Origin: a virus
Reading direction: 5' to 3' (one strand)
Virus record (IMG/VR): IMGVR_UViG_3300037231_000278
Location: 1-29,246 of that record
Length of the DNA stretch: 29,246 nt
Under the pieces are notes generated by a model, which was not told the DNA's origin, did no database searches, and saw only the letters and a list, made by a program, of their open reading frames with translations. How positions within the stretch are numbered: the stretch's first letter is position 1; each line of letters opens with the position of its first letter. Shown here one piece after another: positions 16,229 through 22,886 of this stretch. The position numbers were made by a program, and so were the translations under genes.

Positions 16229-16590
16229 ATCCCAGTCGCCGCATCCGCCGGCGACGAGTTCGGCGATGAGGCCGTCGAAATCGCCGTCGAAGGCATCGCC
16301 GCCTCCGCCGACGGCGCCGGCTCCCCCGCAAGGCCGATCTCGGTCATCAGGGCGTTCATGAATGGCGTCAGGCCCGGCATCTCGGCGGGGGTCAGGCGCT
16401 GTTCGAGGTCGTCGACGGTGAGGTCACGGCCCGTGGCGCCGACGGAGATGACGCCGAGAATGGCGTCGACGCCGGCCATGGGGTCGGCGTTGCCCTGCAT
16501 GGCGGCGATGTAGCGCCAGGCGGCTTTGAGGGTCTTGAAGTTGGGCAAGGCGACCTCGATCGCCTCGCCGCCGATGGTTGCGGTCGCCAT
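16225..16590 (-). CDS. Tail assembly chaperone, G part
   Basis: A 121-aa protein directly after the tail tube gene, the usual place for the siphovirus tail assembly chaperone. Residues 1-89 are well-formed (EVALPNFKTLKAAWRYIAAM, DDLEQRLTPAEMPGLTPF), whereas residues 90-121 are low-complexity Ser/Pro/Ala and look like the out-of-frame reading of the next gene. This is the expected pattern when a fraction of ribosomes shift to the -1 frame near codon 89. The ATG at 16588-16590 has GGAG upstream. The family assignment rests on position, length and architecture. Confidence 0.8.
   Translation of the reverse strand: MATATIGGEAIEVALPNFKTLKAAWRYIAAMQGNADPMAGVDAILGVISVGATGRDLTVDDLEQRLTPAEMPGLTPFMNALMTEIGLAGEPAPSAEAAMPSTAISTASSPNSSPADAATGM
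16321..16329 (-). promoter_or_regulatory. Candidate -1 ribosomal frameshift site in the chaperone gene
   Basis: On the minus strand the codons read GCG GGG GAG (codons 88-90). Moving back one base on GGG re-pairs perfectly with another GGG because of the five-G run (16323-16327), and the next codon becomes GGA in the long -1 frame. The A-site pairing is imperfect, so this is not a textbook heptamer, but it is the best slip site near the point where protein quality switches frames. Confidence 0.5.
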
Positions 16591-16623
16591 GGGTGCTCCG
16601 AGTTTTGGGGATGCGAAATCCTT

Positions 16624-16719
16624 GGGCTTCGACAGGCTCAGCCTGAGGATTTCTAATGACGGGTTAGTTGGTATGTCGCCGGCGTCTCATTCGACCTCAG
16701 GCTGAGCTTGTCGAAGCCC
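16624..16719. repeat. 25-bp inverted repeat between tail tube and chaperone genes
   Basis: Left arm 16624-16648 (gggcttcgac...cagcctgagg) and right arm 16695-16719 (cctcaggctg...gtcgaagccc) pair over 25 bp with one mismatch, separated by 46 bases. Transcribed from the minus strand, this gives a very stable hairpin just after the tail tube stop. It could protect the abundant tube message or dampen read-through into the chaperone gene. It is a third type of palindromic element in the window. Confidence 0.75.
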
Positions 16720-16733
16720 GAGGTCGCTCACCG

Positions 16734-17471
16734 TCAGCCGGTCATCGTCCAAGAGAAAACATTCCCCGTTCCGTCGTCCTGGGCGGACATGTCCAGGGAC
16801 GGGAGGCTGAAGTCGTCGAGTTTCAGCGGTAGGCCGAGCTTGGACGCCTGGACGGCGGGGAAGGTCAGGGAGATGGACTTGCCCTTGAACTGGTTGACCA
16901 GCTGCAGCGAGAAGATTGGGCCGGAGCCGATCAGGGTGTTGACGCCGGCGATGGTGGTTCCGGTGGAGGCGGAGCTGTAGGTATAGTTCAGCTTGATCAG
17001 CCCGCCGGTGTCGGCGGCGGCGAAGGTGTAGACGCCGGTGGTGGTGTTCACCGCGTATTGGCCGGTGGCCGGCGCGGCGGGGACGCGGGTGAGGAACCGG
17101 CCGAGGGTGATGGAATAGACGCCGAGGTCGGTCTTGAAGGTCGCGCCATTGGCCGCGGTCACCTGGTAGGGCGAGCCGGGGATGGCGGCGGATTCCGAGA
17201 TGGAGTTCAGCACCTCGCCCACCGAGGTGGTCTGGCCGAAGTATATCTGGTTGAACAGATTGGGATCGAACCGGCCGACGGCGGCCTTGATGTCGATCTT
17301 GCCCTTGCCCCTCGCCTGCTCCAGGGCGAACTGGCTCTGGCCATAGAGGGCCTTCAGATCGAAGCTGAAGTCGACGGCGGTGTCCTGCACCGCGCCGAAC
17401 ATGACCGGCGTCGGATTCGCGCCGGAGGGAATGCCGAACAGATAGCCGGCGCCGAAGACGGACTGGACCAA
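16734..17471 (-). CDS. Major tail tube protein
   Basis: A 245-aa beta-rich protein that should polymerise into the tail tube. Features are an N-terminal region GAGYLFGIPSGANPTPV, a central hydrophobic strand set and FSLQLVNQFKGKSISLTFPAV near the C-terminus, matching phage major tail proteins of the type found before G/GT chaperone genes. The inserted region about residues 120-165 (VYSITLGRFLTRV, YAVNTTTGVYTF) may be an added loop or domain. The start is a TTG (17469-17471), supported by AAGGAG seven bases upstream; no ATG exists near the conserved N-terminus. The stop of the small upstream gene is only two bases away. Confidence 0.85.
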   Translation of the reverse strand: MVQSVFGAGYLFGIPSGANPTPVMFGAVQDTAVDFSFDLKALYGQSQFALEQARGKGKIDIKAAVGRFDPNLFNQIYFGQTTSVGEVLNSISESAAIPGSPYQVTAANGATFKTDLGVYSITLGRFLTRVPAAPATGQYAVNTTTGVYTFAAADTGGLIKLNYTYSSASTGTTIAGVNTLIGSGPIFSLQLVNQFKGKSISLTFPAVQASKLGLPLKLDDFSLPSLDMSAQDDGTGNVFSWTMTG

Positions 17472-17472
17472 A

Positions 17473-17670
17473 TCAAAGCTCCTTCATGATGGCCGCGGCC
17501 AGGTGCTGGAGGCTCTGCTCCAGGTGGTTCCAGCATTCGGTGATCCGCGCGATCGGCCCGCCGGCGATCAGCTCGTCGCGCCAGGCGCGGATGGCGGATT
17601 CGATGCGGGCTTCGAGGGTGGGCGCGGGTGTGGAAGTCGGCGCGGGCGCAGCCGGAGTGTCATCGGCCAT
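17473..17670 (-). CDS. Small protein upstream of tail tube, unknown
   Basis: A 65-aa protein: a Pro/Ala/Thr-rich N-terminal 18 residues, then a helical segment (LEARIESAIRAWRDELIAGG) ending in a second helix. A clear GGAGG Shine-Dalgarno lies before ATG 17668-17670, and the stop is two bases from the tail tube start, whose ribosome site it contains. Codon use is like the phage genes. I do not recognise a family. Its tight link to the tail tube gene suggests a small structural or assembly factor. Confidence 0.6.
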   Translation of the reverse strand: MADDTPAAPAPTSTPAPTLEARIESAIRAWRDELIAGGPIARITECWNHLEQSLQHLAAAIMKEL

Positions 17671-17731
17671 GGGGGCCTCCTTGGGTGGGGAAATTCAGGA
17701 TTTCGGGGCGGCGCTTGCGCGCACGTTCGGC

Positions 17732-17780
17732 ATCTCAAGCCGGTTGAGGGCTCGAACAGTCGACCGCCGGTTTACAAGGG
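17732..17780 (-). other. tRNA-Thr(UGU)-like 3'-half remnant
   Basis: Read on the minus strand, the sequence contains CTTGTAA (an anticodon-loop pattern for UGU), then ACCGGCGGTCGA, GTTCGAGCCCTC and AACCGGC. That is the order of the 3' half of an alphaproteobacterial tRNA: anticodon loop, variable region, T-loop, acceptor. The 5' half and proper T-stem pairing are missing, so it is not a functional tRNA. It could be a relic of a tRNA-type integration site, or chance. It sits directly downstream of the three-gene cassette. Confidence 0.3.
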
Positions 17781-17820
17781 CGACGGCACAGACCGTAGAG
17801 AACCACAAAATTTCATTAGG

Positions 17821-18378
17821 TTAAGCGAGCGCGTCGGGCGGCGCGGCACCCGGTTCGGGAGCTTTTCCGGGCAGCGGATCAATCCGGTTGGGAGCGAACT
17901 TTTCCTCGAGCTTGTCCCGCACACGATCGAAAGAGGATCGGTCAGGCAACTGCCTTACACGAATCACGACGTGCAATGGATTGTCTTTCTCAGGCGAGTC
18001 CGGGAACACTTGCCCGTCGTCATATACAAATACGATCTGTTCCCCCGCCTCCCCGTCCAGTTCGATGCTTCGAATGTCGGCTGCCTTCGCGAAAACGGCG
18101 CCGCGGCTAGCTATGCCTTTGCCGCCCGCAAACTCCTCAGCCCGTTCCGCGATTTCGCCGTCAGATAGTCCCGCCCTCCGAAAAACTGAGAGGCCACTCG
18201 ACTCGCCACAATTATTTTGGACCGGCTTGATAGGCTGCAGCTCGTTCCGTTTAAACCGCTCACCCGGCGAATTGTCATTCTTGGCATGAAGCAGGCGATA
18301 GACTTCTTCATCGCCCTCGACCGACCCGGGAGACTGCGGACAGCGATGGGCAGAGTCTGGATCGTCAGTCCAACTCAT
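17821..18378 (-). CDS. Cassette gene 3: soluble protein of unknown function
   Basis: A 185-aa charged protein, no membrane segment. The N-terminal portion contains EVYRLLHAKNDNSPGERFKR and then LSVFRRAGLSDGEI (about residues 26-76). From memory, short R-hh-H...LSV-R patterns like this recur in small uncharacterised bacterial proteins encoded beside a WDGEG-type protein. The middle (IVFVYDDGQVFPDSP) is beta-like, and the tail is Pro/Ala-rich. Its start overlaps the stop of gene 2 (TGATG), so it is translationally coupled. It is AT-richer than the flanking tail genes. It is the last gene of the cassette, followed by the tRNA-like remnant. No function is claimed. Confidence 0.6.
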   Translation of the reverse strand: MSWTDDPDSAHRCPQSPGSVEGDEEVYRLLHAKNDNSPGERFKRNELQPIKPVQNNCGESSGLSVFRRAGLSDGEIAERAEEFAGGKGIASRGAVFAKAADIRSIELDGEAGEQIVFVYDDGQVFPDSPEKDNPLHVVIRVRQLPDRSSFDRVRDKLEEKFAPNRIDPLPGKAPEPGAAPPDALA

Positions 18379-18932
18379 CAGGCGATGCGGCTCAGCTCAT
18401 CGAAAAGCGCTTCAGGGGCGACGCCATTGTATAGCGCGTCCAGCTTGAGTGGAGACGCTCTACCAGGACGATGCACATAAGCAATGATATGCCCATCGTC
18501 CATGAAGGCGACGGAGCCAAATGAACTGTCAGTCTTCCAGCGAAGTCCAATCTCGCCAGGGCCGTCTATAAATGGCTGGGGCGCGGTCAATATCCGTTGG
18601 CGCGCAGCTCCTAAGAAGTCCACGGCCCGTTGAACCAACATGCGTGACGGAGCTGGTGATCCTTCTCCGTCCCAATCGAGCGGAAGATCCGCCCACCGCG
18701 TAATGGCATCGGTTGCCTGCGCCCACTTATTCAACGTGATGACACTCTTAGCATCGACCGGGGCCGGCGAAATGGTGTGCGGGGGTGGTGCGTAGTAGCT
18801 AGCGCAAGGGGTCACGTAAGCTGCAGTTGCGTCGGCTTGAGCGGGTGAAGCCGCCACAATTATCGCCGCCGTCTCGAACACGAGTATCCAACTAAATGCG
18901 CCATTCGAGCGCGTTTGGACTGGCATAGGCAT
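18378..18932 (-). CDS. Cassette gene 2: WDGEG-motif protein with N-terminal hydrophobic segment
   Basis: A 184-aa protein. Residues about 12-34 form a hydrophobic segment ending AQADA, readable as a signal peptide or membrane anchor. The core has LPLDWDGEGSPAPS (about 83-96), then a helix with FLGAARQRI, GEIGLRWKTD and a beta hairpin FMDDGHIIAYVH. This L-P-x-x-W-D-G-x-G...G-E-I-x-L-x-W arrangement is a pattern I recognise in uncharacterised bacterial proteins, without known function. I use ATG 18930-18932 because it overlaps the gene 1 stop as TGATG; a longer frame upstream overlaps gene 1. It ends in another TGATG overlap with gene 3. Confidence 0.65.
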   Translation of the reverse strand: MPMPVQTRSNGAFSWILVFETAAIIVAASPAQADATAAYVTPCASYYAPPPHTISPAPVDAKSVITLNKWAQATDAITRWADLPLDWDGEGSPAPSRMLVQRAVDFLGAARQRILTAPQPFIDGPGEIGLRWKTDSSFGSVAFMDDGHIIAYVHRPGRASPLKLDALYNGVAPEALFDELSRIA

Positions 18933-19324
18933 CAGCCTTCCCCGACTTTTGCACGGAGTTCGCCCACGACCTCTTCCACCCCAGCTCCCTCGTTTTTGAT
19001 CAGGTGCCACAGGAGGGTAAGCGCCAAATCCCTCGTGGATTTGACGCTCAAGCGAACGTGCCCGATGTCACACAGCTGTGGCGACATCTGAACTTCGCCT
19101 GGCTTGATTTCGACGGAGGCTCCATTCACCGATTGCACGACAGCGACCTGCGATAAGGCGAAAATTTCCTGCCGGAGGCAGAGCATTTCAACGTAGACGC
19201 CTGGCGCTCCCGCGACGAGAACTTGATCGGGGGTAAGCAACGGGCGCGCTGGCGCCGGCGTGATCGGCATCATCATTTGCTCGCCTATAGCGGGCATTTG
19301 TGGTGCGCGTTTAGTGTCGGTCAA
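18932..19324 (-). CDS. Cassette gene 1: hypothetical protein, leads a coupled three-gene unit
   Basis: A 130-aa protein from a TTG start (GAGAGGA about 9 bases upstream); an ATG nine codons in is the alternative. The Met/Pro-rich N-terminus is probably disordered. The rest has beta strands with VNGASVEIKPGEVQMSPQLC and an amphipathic helix STRDLALTLLWHLIKN. No family recognised. It lacks membrane segments. It is joined to gene 2 by TGATG. The three genes form one transcript on the late strand but have lower GC than the head and tail genes, so they look like later cargo. Confidence 0.6.
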   Translation of the reverse strand: MTDTKRAPQMPAIGEQMMMPITPAPARPLLTPDQVLVAGAPGVYVEMLCLRQEIFALSQVAVVQSVNGASVEIKPGEVQMSPQLCDIGHVRLSVKSTRDLALTLLWHLIKNEGAGVEEVVGELRAKVGEG

Positions 19325-19365
19325 CGCGGGCGTCCTCTCTCGGTTGCGATCTAATAAAGCCTACT

Positions 19366-19506
19366 TCACCGGCTCTGTACATCACACGTGGTGATGTGGC
19401 CCTTCTCTCCCAGAAAATCCACCGCCCCTAATGCCGCTGTCAAATCCTCCGCCGTCGCCAGATCGCCCGTCGTGCGTCGGAACCTGGCGCTGGCTAGCCA
19501 CCACGT
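19366..19506 (-). other. In-frame open extension after the tail terminator stop codon
   Basis: Directly after the tail terminator TGA (19507-19509), the same frame stays open for 46 more codons and reads like ordinary protein (FRRTTGDLATAEDLTAAL, then AVDFLGEKGHITT) with GC-rich third positions. It has no start codon of its own near the beginning. It may be a remnant of a longer gene, a relic left by insertion of the cassette, or a stop-codon read-through extension. Confidence 0.3.
19379..19397. promoter_or_regulatory. Palindromic site upstream of the three-gene cassette
   Basis: ACATCAC-ACGTG-GTGATGT has 7-bp inverted arms around a 5-base centre, with a perfect CACGTG core (19385-19390). 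It lies about 55 bases upstream of the cassette's first start codon, where an operator would sit. Downstream on the minus strand, an AT-rich TTTATTAG could serve as a -10, but I see no good -35. The function is a guess from position. Confidence 0.3.
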
Positions 19507-19947
19507 TCAAGGCCCCACGATCTGGATCGGCACGATGATCAGCGCCTGGCCGTCGAGGTCGCCGCTGTCCTTGAACACCTTGCCGCTGATGAAGGCGTGG
19601 TGGACCAGGCCGCCTAGGGTTTGGGCGTGGTCGGGGTCGTCGGACGGGAACAGCGACTGGATGGCGTCGAGGATCTGGTTGGTTTCGCGGGCCGGCGCGG
19701 CGTCGGGGTCCTTGCCGGCGTCGTGGTAGATCAGCCAGCTGGCGCCGAAGACGCGTTTGGGCGGCAGGCCGGTGACCTGGGTGATGGTCTCGTCGTGCTC
19801 GGCCTGGCAGAGGGCCGGCTGGCCGGGCAGATCGCTCCACAGCTTCACCCGGCGCGCGCGGTGCAGGAAGCTGCGCGGCGGGGCGCCCCAGGCGAGGCCG
19901 TCGGTGAGGGCGAACAGGGCCTCGAAGATGGCTTCGCGGGTGGTCAT
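19507..19947 (-). CDS. Tail terminator / tail completion protein (DUF3168-like position)
   Basis: A 146-aa protein following the gp10-like gene with an ATGA overlap, where HK97-type phages encode the tail terminator that caps the tube at the neck. The sequence has an N-terminal helix (REAIFEALFALTDGL), a strand LPGQPALCQAEHDETI and a C-terminal beta strand QALIIVPIQIVG, which fits a small alpha/beta fold. RVKLWSDLPGQPALC is the kind of segment seen in phage minor tail proteins. The assignment rests mainly on gene order. The frame remains open after its stop (see separate entry). Confidence 0.7.
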   Translation of the reverse strand: MTTREAIFEALFALTDGLAWGAPPRSFLHRARRVKLWSDLPGQPALCQAEHDETITQVTGLPPKRVFGASWLIYHDAGKDPDAAPARETNQILDAIQSLFPSDDPDHAQTLGGLVHHAFISGKVFKDSGDLDGQALIIVPIQIVGP

Positions 19948-20438
19948 GAGGCGGTTCCATCGAGGGCGTCGAGAGCGGCGGCGGTGAACTCGGCGATGAT
20001 CTGATCGCCCATGTCGGCCAGCGCCGAGCGCAGGTAGGATCTGGCCGGAATCTGCGAGCCGGGGTGGTGGACGAGCTTTGCGAACACCGGAGAGCCGTGG
20101 ACGAGGAAGGCCAGGGCCTTGGCCTTGTCGGGGACGATGTCGTGCGGGGCGGTGCGGCCGCCGTATTCCTGGATCGCGGCGTATTTGACGTCGCCGGCGG
20201 AGAAGACGCGGGCGATGACCTGGCCGTCCTGGTCGTCGACCTCGGCGGCGATGGAGGCCTTAAGGGCGCCGCTGCGGGATTGCAGGACCTGGCCGGAGAG
20301 TTTGTCGTCGGTGACGTGTTTGCGCAGGCGTTCGGCGAGGTCGGCGGCCTTGGCGGCCAGGGCCGATTGGATGGCGGCGGGGGCGTTTTGCAAACGGTTG
20401 GAAAGGGCGTCAGCGCCGGTGATTTGGACGGTGAGCAT
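19944..20438 (-). CDS. HK97 gp10-like neck/tail-joining protein
   Basis: A 164-aa protein. The pattern ADLAERLRKHV..., LQSRSGALKASI, VKYAAIQEYGGRTAPHDI and IPARSYLRSALADM is the hallmark of the HK97 gp10 family of head-tail joining proteins: the Arg/Ser-rich RSGALKxS helix, the Tyr-Ala...EYGG turn, and the P-x-R-x-Y-L-R-x-A-L end. It acts in the connector stack between capsid and tail. The ATG at 20436-20438 is used; an upstream ATG at 20446-20448 is out of frame. A hairpin lies 14 bases upstream. Confidence 0.88.
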   Translation of the reverse strand: MLTVQITGADALSNRLQNAPAAIQSALAAKAADLAERLRKHVTDDKLSGQVLQSRSGALKASIAAEVDDQDGQVIARVFSAGDVKYAAIQEYGGRTAPHDIVPDKAKALAFLVHGSPVFAKLVHHPGSQIPARSYLRSALADMGDQIIAEFTAAALDALDGTAS

Positions 20439-20451
20439 GGGACACCATGAA

Positions 20452-20479
20452 TTCCTTCTCCCTCTTGCGGGAGAAGGAA
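20452..20479. repeat. 11-bp perfect hairpin between connector and gp10-like genes
   Basis: TTCCTTCTCCC, six bases, GGGAGAAGGAA: a perfect 11-bp inverted repeat in a 43-base gap. A related but shorter sequence (ctcccgcaaggggagaagg) lies at 24538-24556 next to the portal gene's end. Its position three bases after the connector stop could make it a message-stability hairpin or attenuator. It lacks a U tract, so simple termination is unlikely. Confidence 0.6.
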
Positions 20480-20481
20480 AA

Positions 20482-21048
20482 CTACACCGGCGCCAGCGCC
20501 CTGTACGGCGCCAGCATGGTCTTGATCGACGCGTTCATATCCGCCGGCGAAAATGCGGTGGTCTCCTGGCCGCCCAGGGTCTTGCTGGTCTGGCCGATGC
20601 GCTCTCTGCGGCGGAAGGCTTCGCCGGCGAGTTCTATGGTCGCCTGCTCTACCGCCGGCGGGGCCGTGGCGTAGCCGGCGGTGTAGCTGACCACGACGCG
20701 GGAGCGGTAGGGGAAGATCTCTCCCACCAGCGACAGGCGGGCGCCATCGAACAGGTAGCCGGGGGTCCCGGTCACCGGATTGGCCTCAACCGTTACCGTG
20801 CGGCCGGCGAAACTCACCGACTGCACGGAGACGATCGGGGCCTGGCGCAGCATCATCCAACCCGCGCCCGTGCCGTCATAGACCTCGGTGTAGGGCTGGG
20901 TAAGAATTTCCCGCCCGAGGTAGTCGACAACCATCGCCGAGGCCGAAGTGATCAGCCGGGCCAGCAACGCGTCGCTGGGCCCGGCGTCGCAGGGGACGCC
21001 CAGCCAGGCCTTGAGGCCCGCCAGGCTGGTGAGGTCGGAGGGGTTCAT
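20482..21048 (-). CDS. Head-tail connector (gp6-like adaptor)
   Basis: A 188-aa protein. The start SDLTSLAGLKAWLGVP, the helix LLARLITSASAMVVDYLGR, and the strand-helix part VVSYTAGYATAPPAVEQATIELAGEAFRRRERIG are characteristic of the HK97 gp6/SPP1 gp15-like connector family (DNA-packaging head-tail adaptor), which docks beneath the portal ring. Length is typical with a moderate C-terminal extension. It follows the capsid gene by 12 bases and precedes the gp10-like gene, the expected order. Confidence 0.87.
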   Translation of the reverse strand: MNPSDLTSLAGLKAWLGVPCDAGPSDALLARLITSASAMVVDYLGREILTQPYTEVYDGTGAGWMMLRQAPIVSVQSVSFAGRTVTVEANPVTGTPGYLFDGARLSLVGEIFPYRSRVVVSYTAGYATAPPAVEQATIELAGEAFRRRERIGQTSKTLGGQETTAFSPADMNASIKTMLAPYRALAPV

Positions 21049-21060
21049 GTGCGCCCTGCC

Positions 21061-22596
21061 CTAGCCGGCGGCGATGTTGGTGATCGCGGCCATGGCGAAG
21101 GGGGCGTAGACCACCAGGGTCTCCTCGGCATAGACGCCAACCATCTGGGCGCGGGTCGTGACCGGCCAGTCGACCTGGTAGTAGTCGCGGCGGACCTTGA
21201 CCTCGGCGACGTTGGGCACCTCGTTGGACTGGTATTGCAGCGGCAGGTCCTGGGCGTAGGCCAGCACCGTGCCGGGGGGCACGAAGGGGTGGATCTTGAT
21301 CGGGATCTTCATCCCGCCGTTCAGGAACGGGTTGAAGTAGAAGTCGATGGCCGCGCCGGCGGTCATCCGCACCTCGCCCGCTTCCGGATTCTGGAAGTAT
21401 TGCAGCAGCGGTGCGGAGCCCGCGGACAGCACCTTGGCGGCGATGTCTTTCAGCTGCTGGCTATTGACCCACAGCACCGTGGGGGAGACCTGATAGGCGT
21501 CCCACAGGCCCTGCAGCATGGTGTCGATCTCCTCCACCGAGCCGTGGCCCGACGAGGTGAGCGTGGTCCCCGTCCCGGCGACGCCGGTGGGCAGGGTGTT
21601 GACGTAGGCGCCATTCGACCCGGCGTTGAAGGCGGTGGTCAACAGACCGTCGAAGCCGGTGGCGTTGGTGGAGCAGTCGGCGGTGATCGCCGTGGCCGCC
21701 TGGCGGCTGGAGGCCAGGGGCGCGGAGATCGTCACGCTGTTGATGCCAGTGATGGCTTGTAGCGTTTCGGAGCCCGCGATGCCGACATACCAGGCGTAGG
21801 CCACCGCGCCCTGGACCGGGGCGACCGTGGCGGCCAGGGTCTGGCCGAGGGTGACCGCCTGGGTGGCGTTGGTGGACTTGTTAGACGAGCCGCCGTTGAC
21901 GGTGAAGGTCTTGCCGTCGGCGCCGGTGACGGTCTTGGAGGTGGCGACGCCGTTGGCGAAGCTGGAGTTGCGATAGCCCTCCAGCGTCAGGGCGACGACG
22001 ATCACCGAATAGGTGGCGGACGGCAGGGTCGCGCCCGTGCCTGAGGCGGCTGGAACCGGGGTCGGCGGGGCGCCGAGCTGCAGCGAGGCGTTGCCGGCCA
22101 GGACCGCCATCTCCTCCTTGAGCATCATCTTCTGCAGCAGGCGGGTGGTCATGGTGGCCTGGATGTCTTCAAAGGTGCGGCCGGCGCTGATGGCTTCCCA
22201 GGTCGCCTGGTCCTCCTCGCCGAGGGTGGCGTAGGCGGCCGAGCGGGACTGGGTGACATAGCTCATCTGGCCGGCGCGCTGGCCTTCCGGCACCCAGCCG
22301 GTGGCGTCGAAGCCGGAGCCTTGCAGGCCGGTGATCGCCTTCCAGTTGGTGGCCGTACCGACGCCGCCGGTGCGGGGCAGGCTTTTGATCAGCGGGGCGT
22401 TGAAGGGATAGAGGTTTTTCGCCGGGGCCTGCAGGTCGTAGGCGACCAGGCCCGTGCCGGTGGTGATGGCCTTTTCGATCTGGTTCGGATTGGCGCCGGC
22501 CATGGCCAGGACGTGCCGGGCGATGTCTTCGGAAGGCGCGGAGAGGGAGTCGACGACCGCCTTGCGGAGATCGTCGCGATTGACGAGTGCGTTCAT
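21061..22596 (-). CDS. Major capsid protein with an Ig-like insertion domain
   Basis: A 511-aa capsid protein. The N-terminal region (TGTGLVAYDLQAPAKNLYPF, then loops with GWVPEGQRAG) and the C-terminal region (VNSQQLKDIAAKVL, IKIHPFVPPGTVLAYAQDLP, VRRDYYQVDWPVTTR) are consistent with an HK97-fold protein. Residues about 175-300 are different: Pro-rich linker, then a Thr/Ser/Val beta-sandwich-like stretch (YSVIVVALTLEGYR, AVAYAWYVGIAGS) resembling an Ig or fibronectin-III domain. Such insertions project from capsids and can bind surfaces. There is a strong GGAGG six bases before the ATG. No separate decoration gene is seen, so the insertion may serve that role. Gene order supports the call strongly. 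Confidence 0.85.
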   Translation of the reverse strand: MNALVNRDDLRKAVVDSLSAPSEDIARHVLAMAGANPNQIEKAITTGTGLVAYDLQAPAKNLYPFNAPLIKSLPRTGGVGTATNWKAITGLQGSGFDATGWVPEGQRAGQMSYVTQSRSAAYATLGEEDQATWEAISAGRTFEDIQATMTTRLLQKMMLKEEMAVLAGNASLQLGAPPTPVPAASGTGATLPSATYSVIVVALTLEGYRNSSFANGVATSKTVTGADGKTFTVNGGSSNKSTNATQAVTLGQTLAATVAPVQGAVAYAWYVGIAGSETLQAITGINSVTISAPLASSRQAATAITADCSTNATGFDGLLTTAFNAGSNGAYVNTLPTGVAGTGTTLTSSGHGSVEEIDTMLQGLWDAYQVSPTVLWVNSQQLKDIAAKVLSAGSAPLLQYFQNPEAGEVRMTAGAAIDFYFNPFLNGGMKIPIKIHPFVPPGTVLAYAQDLPLQYQSNEVPNVAEVKVRRDYYQVDWPVTTRAQMVGVYAEETLVVYAPFAMAAITNIAAG

Positions 22597-22649
22597 GGAG
22601 GGCCTCCAGGGATGGGGCTGTGGGGTGGTTTGGGGTGAAGGAAGAAGGA

Positions 22650-22868
22650 TTCACCACGAAGCACACGAAGGGCACGAAGGGGCCGGTGCGGTTGAGGGCT
22701 GGATTTGAAACGCCAAGGCGCGAAGGACGCTAAGGCGGGCAGAGCCCGCGCGATAACCGCATACGCCAACATCAGATGATGATCACGCTTCGCGCTTTTT
22801 TCCTTCGCGTTCTTCGTGCCTTAGCGTCGAACCTTCTTCTTCGTACCCTTCGTGTGCTTCGTGGTGAA
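22650..22868. repeat. Nested inverted repeat in the capsid-protease gap
   Basis: The outer arms are ttcaccacgaagcacacgaagg (22650-22671) and its perfect complement near 22847-22868. Inside lies a second imperfect pair of about 26 bases (acgccaaggcgcgaagg... against ...ccttcgcgttcttcgtgcc). The motif CACGAAG recurs throughout. This 290-base gap holds no gene. It is a fourth type of palindromic element among the late genes. Confidence 0.7.
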
Positions 22869-22886
22869 AAGGGGCGGGTTGGGGGA

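Noticed and set aside
20119-21762. 547-codon plus-strand frame across gp10-like, connector and capsid genes
   Set aside because: It crosses several real genes on the other strand, has His/Arg/Gly-rich shadow composition and no recognisable domain.
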